From: Balneolaceae bacterium UBA1514
Lineage (GTDB): Bacteria; Bacteroidota; Rhodothermia; Balneolales; Balneolaceae
Reading direction: 5' to 3'
NCBI GenBank assembly: GCA_002323515.1
Contig: DCQQ01000039.1
Span: 23,448-51,766 of the forward strand
Length of the DNA stretch: 28,319 bases
In this document: piece by piece, positions 1 to 8,719 of the stretch
Numbering within the stretch: the stretch's first letter is position 1
Layout: the number at the start of each line of letters is the position of its first letter
The notes under the pieces: generated by a model
What the model was told of the DNA's origin: nothing
Database searches by the model: none
Seen by the model: only the letters and a program-made list of their open reading frames with translations
Program-made: the position numbers and the translations under genes

Positions 1-354
1 GCTATTTTTGAACTTAACAAAATTCTTATTGAACATAGCATAAATGCGACTATAGATGCTTCCCAAATTAAGTCCCAGTTACTTGGATACCGTTACTTAG
101 GACCTAATTCATCGCTTTGTTTTAAAGTGGATTCCTCCAGGGATCTGCCTTATATACATGCTTATGGTTTAGGTGGGGCTGGGGTTACACTTTCATGGGG
201 CTTAGCAAACGAGATAGTAACAAAGACAAATGAACTGTTGGGAACACCAGAAATCAACAGTACCCATACCCTTTCACCGTCCATACCGTCTGAAAGTAGC
301 ATTGAGAAACCTGAAATGATTGCTAGCTACTTAGCTAATCTTAACTCTGTATAA
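1..354 (+). CDS. FAD-dependent D-amino-acid-oxidase-like protein, C-terminal part
   Basis: The reading frame is open from the first base, so the gene starts outside the window and only about 117 C-terminal residues are seen. The stretch HAYGLGGAGVTLSWGLANEI matches the last FAD-contacting loop of the DAO family (H-x-Y-G-x-G-G-x-G-x-T-x-x-W-G). In that family it lies against the flavin and is followed by the final helix. Members oxidise D-amino acids, glycine or other amines with FAD; the substrate cannot be told from this piece. After the loop there is a tail of about 45 residues rich in Ser, Thr, Pro and Glu, longer than the few residues usual in DAO, with no motif I recognise. The gene converges on the MerC-like gene. 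A GTG at 127 is an internal codon, not the start. Confidence 0.75.
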   Translation, partial: AIFELNKILIEHSINATIDASQIKSQLLGYRYLGPNSSLCFKVDSSRDLPYIHAYGLGGAGVTLSWGLANEIVTKTNELLGTPEINSTHTLSPSIPSESSIEKPEMIASYLANLNSV

Positions 355-424
355 ACAGATTGAAAGGCGTCTAGTTATGAATGCTAAATGATGAAGTTAT
401 GAGTATCACACTAGGGCTTTATCA

Positions 425-763
425 TTAAATTTTGCAGAGCACTTTCCCACGGTAGTTAATCCAATGACCAGTGATAAGAAGTAAACACCCAATGAGAGTA
501 ACACCCGGCTTACCGTACTCGCCAAGATGATTATTAAATAACCAGGCAAAAAATATAATGAGTGTACCAGAAATCAAATAAAAACTCACCCACCTATTGG
601 CATGTAGTCGTTTAAGGGATAATACTACGATTGGCGCAATTGCTAATAAAAATACCAAATGAGTAAACTCATATACATGCTCTAAGGCAGGCCATAATGG
701 TATTATTGAGACGAAAACTAGGACCAACAAACAATGTATTGCGCAGACCGACGAAAGCCCCAT
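425..763 (-). CDS. MerC-domain membrane protein, apparently frameshifted at its 5' end
   Basis: The 112-residue product starts MGLSSVCAIHC and has about four hydrophobic segments, as in the MerC family of small inner-membrane mercury/metal transporters. The C-A-I-H-C cluster (C8, H11, C12) matches the family's metal-binding Cys-x-x-His-Cys in the first membrane segment. In-frame codons upstream of this ATG still read like the family (F-W-D-R-F-G before M) but run into TGA at 802-800 with no start codon. In the neighbouring frame a GTG at 840-838 begins MTTDSSIDKLSFVERVQ (GTG read as Met) and leads into the same place. One missing A in the A-run near 788-792 would join them into a protein of about 138 residues starting 21 bases after the Bax-inhibitor gene. 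The function as a mercury transporter is not established: no mer genes are nearby, and MerC-like proteins are common in Bacteroidota. Confidence 0.6.
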   Translation of the reverse strand: MGLSSVCAIHCLLVLVFVSIIPLWPALEHVYEFTHLVFLLAIAPIVVLSLKRLHANRWVSFYLISGTLIIFFAWLFNNHLGEYGKPGVTLIGCLLLITGHWINYRGKVLCKI

Positions 764-861
764 GCCGAATCTATCCCAGAAATCTTGTTTTGTACCCTCT
801 CAACAAAAGAGAGCTTATCGATTGACGAATCCGTCGTCACTTGCGATATTTCTTCTACTAT

Positions 862-1560
862 TTATCGCCTGTTACCCAAAATTCTAAGCATAAAAATAAA
901 CATGTTTATAAAATCTAAATACAAAGTAAGTGCCCCTAAAATAGCCACTTTTCTGCCCACTTCTGATTGCACAATCACTTGAGCGGCAAGTTGCTTAATT
1001 TTTTGGGTATCATAGGCTGTGAGCCCAACAAAGACAAGAACCCCTATATAACTAATTAACCAATATAGTCCAGAACTCTGCAAAAAAATATTAACAACAC
1101 TTGCTAGAATAAGCCCAATCAGGGCCATAAAAAGGAGGTTTCCCCAGCTTGAAAGATCTTGCTTGGTGGTATAGCCATATATACTCATTGCCCCAAACAT
1201 ACCTGCGGTTATGAAAAATGTGGAAGCAACAGAAGCCCCAGTAAAGACTATTAATAGCACGGAAAGTGTCATTCCATTGAGAACTGAGTATAAAAGAAAC
1301 AATCCTATTGCCATATTAGATGACATTCTTTGAATACCTGACATAATCCAAAATACTAAGGCAAGTTCAACCAGAATTAAACCAATCAAACCAAAAGAAG
1401 AGCTGAATATTAGTTCTAACAAAAACTCAGATTGGGTGGTGCGATAAGCTACAAAGCCCGTTAGAGTTAAAGCAAAAGTCATCCACAAATAGATCTTTTG
1501 CATAAAATCAGCTTCGACTGTTGGTATACTTTCTATATAAGTTCTTGACTGCATATCCAT
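862..1560 (-). CDS. Bax inhibitor-1 / YccA family membrane protein
   Basis: This 232-residue protein has seven hydrophobic segments and a short polar N-terminus of about 20 residues, the usual size and layout of the BI-1/YccA/YetJ family. The C-terminal signature LTLYLDFINMFIFMLRILG is typical. Two aspartates, D184 (in TAYDTQ) and D216 (in LYLDFIN), fall where the paired Asp of Bacillus YetJ form the pH-sensitive latch of a calcium leak channel. By family, it acts in the inner membrane as a calcium/proton-dependent leak or as a modulator of FtsH-type membrane proteolysis; which applies here is unknown. It is upstream of the MerC-like gene on the same strand (21 bases to the extended start), so the two probably share a transcript. 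Confidence 0.92.
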   Translation of the reverse strand: MDMQSRTYIESIPTVEADFMQKIYLWMTFALTLTGFVAYRTTQSEFLLELIFSSSFGLIGLILVELALVFWIMSGIQRMSSNMAIGLFLLYSVLNGMTLSVLLIVFTGASVASTFFITAGMFGAMSIYGYTTKQDLSSWGNLLFMALIGLILASVVNIFLQSSGLYWLISYIGVLVFVGLTAYDTQKIKQLAAQVIVQSEVGRKVAILGALTLYLDFINMFIFMLRILGNRR

Positions 1561-1674
1561 AATAAAAGATTTAGATAATTGAGTTTAATAGAATATGACG
1601 TGGTTGAGATTCTCCTTAAATATACGAATAAAGACTCATCTTCTTCGCTAAAGAATGTTATAACAACTCTGGAA

Positions 1675-4431
1675 TTACACTCCAAACCAATAGCTAAGCT
1701 TTACTAGAAAAATATTAATGGGCTTGTGATCGAACATATCACCAAAATCCCTGGAAATATCCATTAGTCCATTTCCCATAACACCATCCCTTTGTTGTTG
1801 CCAAACAAAGAATAACGTAGACCCTGGACTATATTCCCAGCGAAAGACTGCATTACCTTGGAGGGCTGTGTAGGTAAAATCAGGTCTGTAAAACCTAAAG
1901 GATGTAGGTTCTTCATCCCCAAAACTAACCTCGTATAAGCCTGCTCCCAAATCGTTTAGCTCTCCCTCATCTACACCATAAAAGTCAAAGTCAAAAGTTT
2001 TTTCTTGTTTCAATTCACCAAAGCCAGAGAAACGCGCTGACTGCACATACGGCCTTAAATACGTTTCTAAGGTCATTCGTGGAGAGAATGTCCAATTCAA
2101 GCGGATGTTAGCGGATAGGCTTGAATTTTTATTCCTAGCAAAAATATATCGATACCCATATGTCTGATCAGCATCAGGATCTGTTGCACTTCTTGCAATT
2201 GTTGCCACATACTGGTCTCGCTGAGTTGCTTTGACATACTCTGGCCCAATAACCAATCTTACTTTTGAATTGACTATCCAATTCAAGTTAATTGAAAAAA
2301 TATCGTCACTTTTACTATCCAAATCCCTTAAAAAAAACTGAGTGTATTCCACACTTAAATTTCTAGACGAATTAGTATTTATTTTATTGAATACATAGAG
2401 ACTATTTACCGGTTTAACTAAAGGACCACCCCTAGTTAATCGATCATCAAATCGATTAAAACTAAGTTGTGTTTCTGTTACCCAAACTAATTGATTATTG
2501 AACATTCTATATGATCCGACTGCCCAATTTTGTAAACCAATTTCTCCGTCGAAATTCCAACCAACCATATATTGATTCCACATTGTAAAATAGCGCCCAA
2601 CTCTTGGATTTACCTCCTTGTATCTAACATCTAAGGATAAAATTTTGTAGTCCGATCTATTTTGAAAACCTATATCATTAGTTTCATAACCCGGCGTTAC
2701 CAATGAATAAGTTAATGATCCCGTCCAGTGTTCACCCGATGCTTTTTTAAGACTCCATTCCCCAGCAAAACCACTTAAATTGGAAATGGAATTATCCACA
2801 TCAAAAGATTTTGCATCTAAACGCTGATAATATCTAGTTGGAGATTGCTGTAAGGCAGTAATGAAAGATTTATCACCATTTACTCTACTAAATGAGACTA
2901 CCCCACTAGCAATCCATTGCCTATTATTCCAAGAATGTTCCCAATCCGATCCTACTAAATAATATGAATTTGCCATATACTGCTCAAAATAAGTTTCTTC
3001 TACAGAACGAATTACACTACTTACATATCCTCCAACTATTGTATTCCCCTCATTAAAATCTTTCTTAACCCTTGATACAAAATAATTAGCGAAGGGTTCA
3101 ATTGGATATACCCCTTTCGACTGATCGGTGTCATCTTGTAGACGTACAGTATAGGCTGCCTCCTCTCCTCTAGTTACCGCATCTAAGACGCCAATAGACC
3201 ATCCATTCCGTGTTTTTCCACTTAATTTCACGGCCCCTGCAATTCGGGTTTGGTTAGGTCGATCCTGATATACTTGAGCTATGTCATTATTATAAATTGA
3301 ATTACCATTGAATGCATTGTATGCTGCTATTGAGCCTGAAGGGGAACGCCCTATTCTCCTAGAATAAAACGTAATTGGGTTACCTGGAGTGAAATCAGTT
3401 TGTGTTTGACCGAAACGAAAAATGTCGCTACCCTCCAAAAAAAATGGCCTGCGTTCAGGAAAATAAATTTCAAATACTGAAAGATTTATAGTAGCTGGAT
3501 CTGCTTCAACTTGACCAAAATCAGGATTTATTGTAGCTGTCAGAGTAAGATCGGATGTGATACCATACTTAATTTCCCCACCAAAACTCTGGCTAATATT
3601 GTTAACATCGTAATATGGATCACCACTCACTCTCTGTTCTTTTACGTTTGTAACAGATGCATAAGGTGTTACCTCTAATCGGCTAAACTCCTTAAGGTTA
3701 GATACACCATTTAGTGTGCCAAATCTAGATACCATCCCACTCTCAGAACGTGAAATAGGTGCCCAAAAATTGATTTCTGAGTTTCGAGCTATACGGCGTT
3801 GAAAGTTTATCCCCCACATTTGGTTCACTTTTTTTGCATCATATCTGATTTGAGACAGAGGTATTTTTATTTCTACTGACCAACCATTTGATAGTATGAC
3901 TGCCTCTGCTTCCCATACCGCATCCCAAAGAATATCTTCCTGAGTGTCATCATAATACAAAACGTCTTTTTGGACACCGCGAGGATTAACCGCAAAAGTA
4001 AAGGCAGTCCTTTTATCATTGTAACTATCAATGTTTATATAAATCCAATCTGAGGCAAAGGAACCATCCCTTCTAAATATGGGAGCTACGATAGAGTCCG
4101 GATTCTGTTCAAAGGCCATAGCTCCAACCCATAGATATTGATCATCATAAGCTACTGATACCTCTGTCGGCTGAGTAGGAACACCTCCATCTACTGGTGT
4201 AAACTGAATAAAATCAGCAGCCTTATCACTTGACTTCCAAATTTCCTCGTCTAGTAAGCCATCTAATCTTATGGTACTGGTTTCGCTCAATCGAGTTGCG
4301 TTCAATGTAGACTGACCGAAAACTTCCGCAGTCGATATGAAAAGAATGGCACATACTATGCTAGCAAAAGGTTTACTTATAAATGATCTTTGATTTCGTC
4401 GGCGCTTCTGTCCATTTTTCAATAAAAACAT
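1675..4431 (-). CDS. DUF5916 outer-membrane protein with N-terminal CBM9-like domain
   Basis: The 918-residue product has a basic N-terminus and a hydrophobic signal segment (about residues 18-40, likely cleaved after VFGQ). A CBM9-like beta-sandwich of about 45-245 follows (RLDGLLDEEIW, then YDDQYLWVGAMAFE and WSVEIKIPLSQIRY, features shared with carbohydrate-binding family 9). The rest is a DUF5916 region rich in aromatic beta-strands, ending in YWFGV, a C-terminal aromatic typical of outer-membrane barrels. The segment PERRPFFLEGSDIFRFG is a hallmark of this family in Bacteroidota and relatives. Its role is unproven; a surface glycan- or ligand-binding barrel is the usual guess. It is divergently transcribed from the GH16 gene with 332 bases between, which suggests but does not prove joint work on polysaccharide. 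Confidence 0.85.
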   Translation of the reverse strand: MFLLKNGQKRRRNQRSFISKPFASIVCAILFISTAEVFGQSTLNATRLSETSTIRLDGLLDEEIWKSSDKAADFIQFTPVDGGVPTQPTEVSVAYDDQYLWVGAMAFEQNPDSIVAPIFRRDGSFASDWIYINIDSYNDKRTAFTFAVNPRGVQKDVLYYDDTQEDILWDAVWEAEAVILSNGWSVEIKIPLSQIRYDAKKVNQMWGINFQRRIARNSEINFWAPISRSESGMVSRFGTLNGVSNLKEFSRLEVTPYASVTNVKEQRVSGDPYYDVNNISQSFGGEIKYGITSDLTLTATINPDFGQVEADPATINLSVFEIYFPERRPFFLEGSDIFRFGQTQTDFTPGNPITFYSRRIGRSPSGSIAAYNAFNGNSIYNNDIAQVYQDRPNQTRIAGAVKLSGKTRNGWSIGVLDAVTRGEEAAYTVRLQDDTDQSKGVYPIEPFANYFVSRVKKDFNEGNTIVGGYVSSVIRSVEETYFEQYMANSYYLVGSDWEHSWNNRQWIASGVVSFSRVNGDKSFITALQQSPTRYYQRLDAKSFDVDNSISNLSGFAGEWSLKKASGEHWTGSLTYSLVTPGYETNDIGFQNRSDYKILSLDVRYKEVNPRVGRYFTMWNQYMVGWNFDGEIGLQNWAVGSYRMFNNQLVWVTETQLSFNRFDDRLTRGGPLVKPVNSLYVFNKINTNSSRNLSVEYTQFFLRDLDSKSDDIFSINLNWIVNSKVRLVIGPEYVKATQRDQYVATIARSATDPDADQTYGYRYIFARNKNSSLSANIRLNWTFSPRMTLETYLRPYVQSARFSGFGELKQEKTFDFDFYGVDEGELNDLGAGLYEVSFGDEEPTSFRFYRPDFTYTALQGNAVFRWEYSPGSTLFFVWQQQRDGVMGNGLMDISRDFGDMFDHKPINIFLVKLSYWFGV

Positions 4432-4763
4432 GGTATGGAAAGTAGTTAGATTTTTTTAGAGGATGAGTTTCCCATAGGTACTAGACTGAATTGTACATTA
4501 GTACGTTCTGAATAAACGATTGTTACAGATTAAGACATAAAAATTAGCCCTAATCATTGCTGATTTAAGCTTCCCTCATTGATAAAAAGTCTATTTACAT
4601 TATTTTGTTACATTGTAAAATTATATAGACTAATTTCAGTCTTGTGAAATATGGATACGTTACATGTTTAACGTAACCACATCCTTGGTAATTCTTCATA
4701 AAAATACTCTTTTATCACAAACCATAACTCCCATCATTACTCCCATTAGGCTGTTTTACGATC
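4432..4763. other. Divergent intergenic region (332 bases)
   Basis: This AT-rich stretch separates the start codons of the DUF5916 gene (minus) and the GH16 gene (plus), so promoters of both must lie here. I find no good match to the Bacteroidota promoter consensus TTG-N19-TAnnTTTG on either strand. Two small inverted repeats are present: TTACATTGTAA at 4608-4618 and AGACT/AGTCT arms at 4627-4631 and 4638-4642. Either could be a regulator site, but both are short enough to occur by chance in AT-rich DNA. A 70-codon open frame starting at 4664 overlaps the GH16 gene and resembles nothing I know, so it is not called. Confidence 0.5.
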
Positions 4764-5588
4764 ATGAAAAAAATTTTACCACTTCTTTTCCTCGGTATTC
4801 TTATGAGCACTATTCATTGTACTCCAAAAACAGAAGAGTACGGAACAAGTATAGACAAGCTAATTTGGTCCGATGAATTTGAAGGGGACTTTATTGATAC
4901 CACCAAATGGAAGTTTGAAAATGGTGATCATGGATGGGGCAATAACGAATGGCAAAATTATCAGCCACAAGGCTCTGATAATGTGGAAGTAAAGGATGGC
5001 ACGCTTCGAATAACTGCGCGAAAAACTGGGCCCGGGCAACAGGTAGGTGATTATACCTCCGCAAGAATTAATAGTCTGGAATCTTTTTTATATGGAAGAA
5101 TAGAAATACGTGCCAAAATGCCCGAATATAAAGGACCTGGTATTTGGCCTGCATTATGGATGTTAGGTGAGAATATCGGGGATCTTGGATGGCCTCTTTG
5201 TGGAGAAATCGACTTAATGGAATACATAAGTTCCAACCCTGATTCTGTTCTAATGACTATCCACTCTCAAGCCAATAATCATATGAACGGCACTCAACTA
5301 AGCTCAGGATTCGTACCCCTCCCAAATATTGAGGAGGAGTTCAATATTTTTGGACTTCTTTGGGAAGAGGAGCGTCTAGTATTCTATGTAAATGGCCCAG
5401 AACAGGTTTTATTAACTATCAACAGGCCAGAAGAGTACAACCAAGAAAATTGGCCCTTTGATAAACCTCAGTACTTCTTAATGAATATTGCCGTAGGTGG
5501 AAATTTAGGCGGATTGGACGGGGTAGATGATTCCATATTTCCTGCTACCATGGAAATTGATTATGTCCGGGTATACGCCTTAGACTAA
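4764..5588 (+). CDS. Glycoside hydrolase family 16, laminarinase-like lipoprotein
   Basis: The 274-residue protein is one GH16 jelly-roll domain after a short secretion signal. The catalytic motif is GEIDLMEY: E148 nucleophile, D150 helper and E153 acid/base, the bulge form of GH16 (E-x-D-x-x-E) found in bacterial beta-1,3-glucanases. The sugar-cleft aromatics W128 and W132 (GIWPALWML) and the closing strand MEIDYVRVYA also fit laminarinases. The signal is MKKILPLLFLGILMSTIHC, with C19 as a possible lipid-attachment cysteine. The residue before it is His rather than Gly/Ala/Ser, so lipidation is uncertain. The likely role is endo-cleavage of beta-1,3-glucans such as laminarin at the cell surface or in the periplasm. 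There are no SusC/SusD genes beside it; the only related neighbour is the divergent DUF5916 gene. Confidence 0.9.
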   Translation: MKKILPLLFLGILMSTIHCTPKTEEYGTSIDKLIWSDEFEGDFIDTTKWKFENGDHGWGNNEWQNYQPQGSDNVEVKDGTLRITARKTGPGQQVGDYTSARINSLESFLYGRIEIRAKMPEYKGPGIWPALWMLGENIGDLGWPLCGEIDLMEYISSNPDSVLMTIHSQANNHMNGTQLSSGFVPLPNIEEEFNIFGLLWEEERLVFYVNGPEQVLLTINRPEEYNQENWPFDKPQYFLMNIAVGGNLGGLDGVDDSIFPATMEIDYVRVYALD

Positions 5589-5619
5589 CACTATACTGGC
5601 AAATATTTTCTTGGATTTA

Positions 5620-5898
5620 CTAAGCTGGTGTCAGGTGTACGATTGTAGCTCCCCATGAAGACCGATCTTTGGCCATTTCGAATGAAAGCACTCGTGAGTC
5701 TCGTTCTAATATAGCATGTACTCCCCTTCTTAATACACCTTTACCCTTCCCGTGTATTATTCGTATTTCTACGATATTTCTGATAATACACTCGGTGATA
5801 TATTCAGGAATTAGACTGTTTATCTCGTTGGATTTAAACGCATGCAAATCCAAAATTCCATCTATTGGGTATTCTTGAACTTCATACTTATCTGACAT
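5620..5898 (-). CDS. Small MutS-related (Smr) domain protein
   Basis: The product is a stand-alone Smr domain: LDLHAFKSNE near the N-terminus (the L-D-L-H motif), then IRIIHGKGKGVLRRGV (the H-G-x-G-x-G loop), and WGATIVHL as the last strand. Smr domains are nucleases acting on DNA or RNA; the L-D-L-H and H-G-K-G-K-G motifs are the ones linked to activity, and both are present. I chose the ATG at 5898 (92 residues, MSDKYEVQ); a TTG at 5916 in the same frame would add six residues and overlap the gene upstream, which is less likely. The start is 11 bases after the Dabb gene, so the two are probably co-transcribed. It converges on the GH16 gene. Confidence 0.87.
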   Translation of the reverse strand: MSDKYEVQEYPIDGILDLHAFKSNEINSLIPEYITECIIRNIVEIRIIHGKGKGVLRRGVHAILERDSRVLSFEMAKDRSSWGATIVHLTPA

Positions 5899-5909
5899 AG
5901 CAATAATAA

Positions 5910-6215
5910 TTACCAAATAGCATCAACCACTCTTCGCTCTATAACAATATTTTTGGCGAATGAAAGTACATTTTGATGTTCTGGATGATTGGCGTAACGC
6001 TTTAAGGCCTCTTTGTCTGCATGCATAGATAACAAGCAGAGATCGCAGACTTGCTCCCCTTCCCCTTCAAAATTTACAAATACCTGTAGATGATCAATAT
6101 CAGAAATTAGCTCCGGCAATCGCTCTAATTGATCCTTGAATTCTTGAATTAATTGACTTTTAGGAACTCCTTGAAAGTCGTCTTTAATTTTCCAAAGGAC
6201 AATGTGTTGTAGCAT
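5910..6215 (-). CDS. Dabb-domain (stress-responsive alpha/beta barrel) protein
   Basis: The 101 residues form a single Dabb domain. It begins MLQHIVLWKIKD and includes LERLPELI, the HADKEALKRYANHPEHQ segment and the final IVIERRVVDAIW, all in the order expected for this ferredoxin-like fold. Family members are small dimers. Some act as enzymes (e.g. olivetolic acid cyclase), but the bacterial stand-alone forms have mostly no assigned function. It precedes the Smr gene on the same strand with an 11-base gap. Nothing in the sequence points to a substrate. Confidence 0.88.
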   Translation of the reverse strand: MLQHIVLWKIKDDFQGVPKSQLIQEFKDQLERLPELISDIDHLQVFVNFEGEGEQVCDLCLLSMHADKEALKRYANHPEHQNVLSFAKNIVIERRVVDAIW

Positions 6216-6403
6216 GTAGTATTTATTAGGTGAGTATATATGATTGCATTAAACAGAGTCTAAACTAAAGTCACCCATTATTGAGCTAGTGAAGACCAAA
6301 GAAGCTGGTTATTTTCGAAACGAATTTCACTAAATAAACGTATCTTTCCAAATCAATGCATTCTTAGCATTTGCATTCAAATTACTGAAATTCTCAAACT
6401 ATT

Positions 6404-6826
6404 ATGAAAGAACCGATCGATACCCTAGATCAGCACGAAGAATTTGACCAAATGGGAGAAGCTCATGCCGGAAGTTCTGAGCTAACCCCTATTAGATTCG
6501 ATGCATTTGAGCTAAGTAATGACGAAAAAATTAAACAGATAGAGCATCACTTTCTTCCATTTATAGGTAAAGCACATGTTGCCTATACATCTAAAGGAAA
6601 GGTTATTGGTCTTTCAAAAATGAATCGTTTAGTAGATTATTACTCTCGAAGACCGCAGGTTCAGGAACGATTAACTCTGCAAATTGCTGATGCAATTTCA
6701 GATGCAATGAACACCCAAGATGTGGCCGTCCATATTGACAGTAAGCATTTATGTGTTTCAATGAGAGGCATCAAAGATCATGCAAGTAGTACCATAACTT
6801 CGGAGTTTAGGGGTGTATTTAGATAA
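6404..6826 (+). CDS. folE: GTP cyclohydrolase I with an internal deletion, probably inactive
   Basis: GTP cyclohydrolase I turns GTP into dihydroneopterin triphosphate, the first step to folate and queuosine. The C-terminal half is clear: IGKAHVAYTSKGKVIGLSK, RRPQVQERLTLQIADAI (Q87, E88) and HLCVSMRGIKDHASSTITS, with C117 and R121 at the places of E. coli zinc ligand C181 and R185. The N-terminus (MGEAHAGSSELTPIRFDAF, then LSNDEKIKQIEHHF) is the start of a Bacteroidota-type FolE. The two are joined directly at E47-H48-H49-F50. A normal enzyme is about 190-225 residues; this is 140 and lacks the middle helices plus the Cys before E-H-H-F (E. coli C110), here Ile46. The reading frame is intact, so a pipeline will call it folE, but I expect no activity unless the assembly is wrong here. 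It sits alone upstream of cysS. Confidence 0.85.
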   Translation: MKEPIDTLDQHEEFDQMGEAHAGSSELTPIRFDAFELSNDEKIKQIEHHFLPFIGKAHVAYTSKGKVIGLSKMNRLVDYYSRRPQVQERLTLQIADAISDAMNTQDVAVHIDSKHLCVSMRGIKDHASSTITSEFRGVFR

Positions 6827-6896
6827 AGATACGCAACAGAAATGCATTTACTTCATTCGCACCCCCTCTGAATAAATATCTAAATATGATAGTAGT

Positions 6897-8387
6897 ATGA
6901 GTTCGTCAGCATTACATGTTTACAATACATTAAGCAGAAAAAAAGAACTTTTTGAGCCTTTACATGCTCCCCATGTCGGCATGTATGTCTGCGGACCAAC
7001 GGTATACGGTAACGCTCATCTAGGTCATGCCAAAAGTTATATTTCTTTCGATATCGTTCGTCGATATCTACGCTACTTAGGATATAAAGTGCGATACGTT
7101 CAGAATATTACCGATGTTGGCCATTTGGTGGGAGACGGAGACGAAGGTGAGGATAAGATTTCTAAAATAGCACGTATTGAACAACTTGATCCAATGGAAA
7201 TAGCCGAGACCTATACCTATACCTATTTTCGAGATATGGACGCACTTTCCGTTCAGCGTCCGGATATCTCCCCTAGAGCTACTGGTCATATTCCAGAGCA
7301 AATTGCAATGATTCAGAATTTAATCGATAAAGGTCATGCTTACGCTTGTAATGGAAATGTGTACTTTGATGTACTCTCAGCCCCGAAGTATGGCCAATTG
7401 AGTGGTCGGAACATCGAGGATGCAACGAGTGGTACACGGGTTGAAACCGCCTCAGATAAACGTAATCCTGCAGATTTTGCCTTATGGAAAAAAGCCGATG
7501 ATCAACATTTAATGAAATGGCTGTCTCCTTGGGGAGTGGGCTATCCGGGTTGGCACATCGAATGCTCCGCTATGAGTATAAAATACCTTGGCGCTCACTT
7601 CGATATTCATGGTGGCGGTCTTGAAAATCAATTTCCTCATCACGAATGCGAGATTGCTCAATCAGAATGTTCGACTGGGGAATCCTTTGCGAAGTATTGG
7701 CTCCACAATAACATGGTTACTTTGGACGGTCAAAAAATGGGAAAGTCCCTAGGTAATGCCATAAGTCTGGAAGAGTTTTTCAAGGGATCTCATCCGTTAC
7801 TTAAGCGCTCATGGAATCCACAAGTTATCCGCTTTTTTTTACTTCAAAGCCATTATCGTAGCACTACAGATTTCTCAGAAAAAGCATTGGAAGCGGCAGA
7901 AACAGGTTTTCAATCACTCAGAACAACCCTGCAGAGTATTTTGGCGTATACGCAACAGCAACATAACGATCAAACCGAGGGTGAAACACATGAGGCTCTC
8001 CCTGCTCTTCAAGCTGCTTTCGAGTCCGCAATGAATGACGATTTTAACACAGCACAAGCTATTGCCGCCTTATTTGATCATACTAAGAAAATAAAGAGGA
8101 ACATAGCAGACGGTCTACCACCATCGGATCTACACACCTTACAGAATTGGCTTAATATTGCATTAACCGAAATACTTGGACTAGAGTATAGTGAACCCAA
8201 CGAGACAGATAGTAGCTTCAATGATAATATAAGTGAGTATTTACTACACTTGTTAATTGATCTTAGGACCAAAGCCAGAATGGAAAGAAACTTTGAACTA
8301 TCAGACATAATTCGGAATAGGCTTAAAGAACTCGATATCGAACTAGAGGATAGTAAAGAAGGAACTCGATACACTTTGCCCAAATGA
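6897..8387 (+). CDS. cysS: Cysteinyl-tRNA synthetase
   Basis: This 496-residue class I synthetase charges tRNA-Cys with cysteine in the cytoplasm. It has the HIGH motif as HLGH (residues 41-44) and the KMSKS loop as KMGKS (280-284), a variant I recall as common in Bacteroidota CysS. The zinc site that selects cysteine is complete: C32 in [10 protein letters not shown], then the WHIECSAM cysteine and the [10 protein letters not shown] histidine and glutamate. The C-terminal helical anticodon part (about 330-496) is present, ending [20 protein letters not shown]. Length and start are usual. The stop overlaps the yidD start by 4 bases (ATGA), so the two are coupled. It follows folE by 70 bases on the same strand. 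Confidence 0.98.
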   Translation: MSSSALHVYNTLSRKKELFEPLHAPHVGMYVCGPTVYGNAHLGHAKSYISFDIVRRYLRYLGYKVRYVQNITDVGHLVGDGDEGEDKISKIARIEQLDPMEIAETYTYTYFRDMDALSVQRPDISPRATGHIPEQIAMIQNLIDKGHAYACNGNVYFDVLSAPKYGQLSGRNIEDATSGTRVETASDKRNPADFALWKKADDQHLMKWLSPWGVGYPGWHIECSAMSIKYLGAHFDIHGGGLENQFPHHECEIAQSECSTGESFAKYWLHNNMVTLDGQKMGKSLGNAISLEEFFKGSHPLLKRSWNPQVIRFFLLQSHYRSTTDFSEKALEAAETGFQSLRTTLQSILAYTQQQHNDQTEGETHEALPALQAAFESAMNDDFNTAQAIAALFDHTKKIKRNIADGLPPSDLHTLQNWLNIALTEILGLEYSEPNETDSSFNDNISEYLLHLLIDLRTKARMERNFELSDIIRNRLKELDIELEDSKEGTRYTLPK

Positions 8388-8665
8388 AATTGTTCCAACA
8401 AGCCATCTCGGGCCTTCTTATTGGGTTAGTACGCTTCTATCAACTAGCCATCTCTCCTTATCTGGGGAGCAGTTGCCGTTATTCTCCTACTTGCTCCCAA
8501 TATACAATTAAGGCTTTAAAAGAGTGGGGACCTTGGAAGGGCAGTTGGCTTGGAATAAAGAGAATTTCGAGTTGCCATCCTTGGGGAGGGCATGGATACG
8601 ACCCTGTACCTCTATCAAAGAAAACAGAAGAAATGAATATACTATCAAAAGAAGAGAGTGAGTGA
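8384..8665 (+). CDS. yidD: Membrane protein insertion efficiency factor YidD
   Basis: The 93-residue protein matches YidD over its first 75 residues: an amphipathic/hydrophobic N-terminus ([19 protein letters not shown]), then [20 protein letters not shown] with the three conserved cysteines, and [13 protein letters not shown]. YidD helps YidC and Sec insert membrane proteins and sits at the inner face of the membrane. In many bacteria it lies between rnpA and yidC, but here it overlaps the end of cysS by 4 bases, so its expression depends on cysS. The last 18 residues ([15 protein letters not shown] region) are a charged tail with no conservation I recognise. Confidence 0.95.
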   Translation: MKLFQQAISGLLIGLVRFYQLAISPYLGSSCRYSPTCSQYTIKALKEWGPWKGSWLGIKRISSCHPWGGHGYDPVPLSKKTEEMNILSKEESE

Positions 8666-8719
8666 TATCCATTGTACTCATTCACAATTAGATAATTTTC
8701 ACATCTGAACATAGCTAAC

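Noticed and set aside
785..800. Programmed ribosomal frameshift in the MerC-like gene
   Set aside because: The A-run is short (ACAAAACAAG) and does not form a classical slippery heptamer, and I see no following hairpin. A sequencing or real indel is simpler.
4664..4876. A 70-codon open frame on the plus strand across the GH16 start
   Set aside because: It overlaps the well-supported GH16 start in another frame and its translation has no domain, signal or composition of a real protein.
6216..6403. tRNA or small RNA gene in the folE upstream gap, and in the 25838-25986 gap
   Set aside because: Neither stretch shows a T-loop GTTCGAATC-like box or cloverleaf arms, and no stable G/C-rich hairpin is visible.
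6897..8387. KMGKS in place of KMSKS in CysS as a loss of function
   Set aside because: From memory the Gly form is common in CysS of Bacteroidota and relatives, and all other active-site residues are intact.
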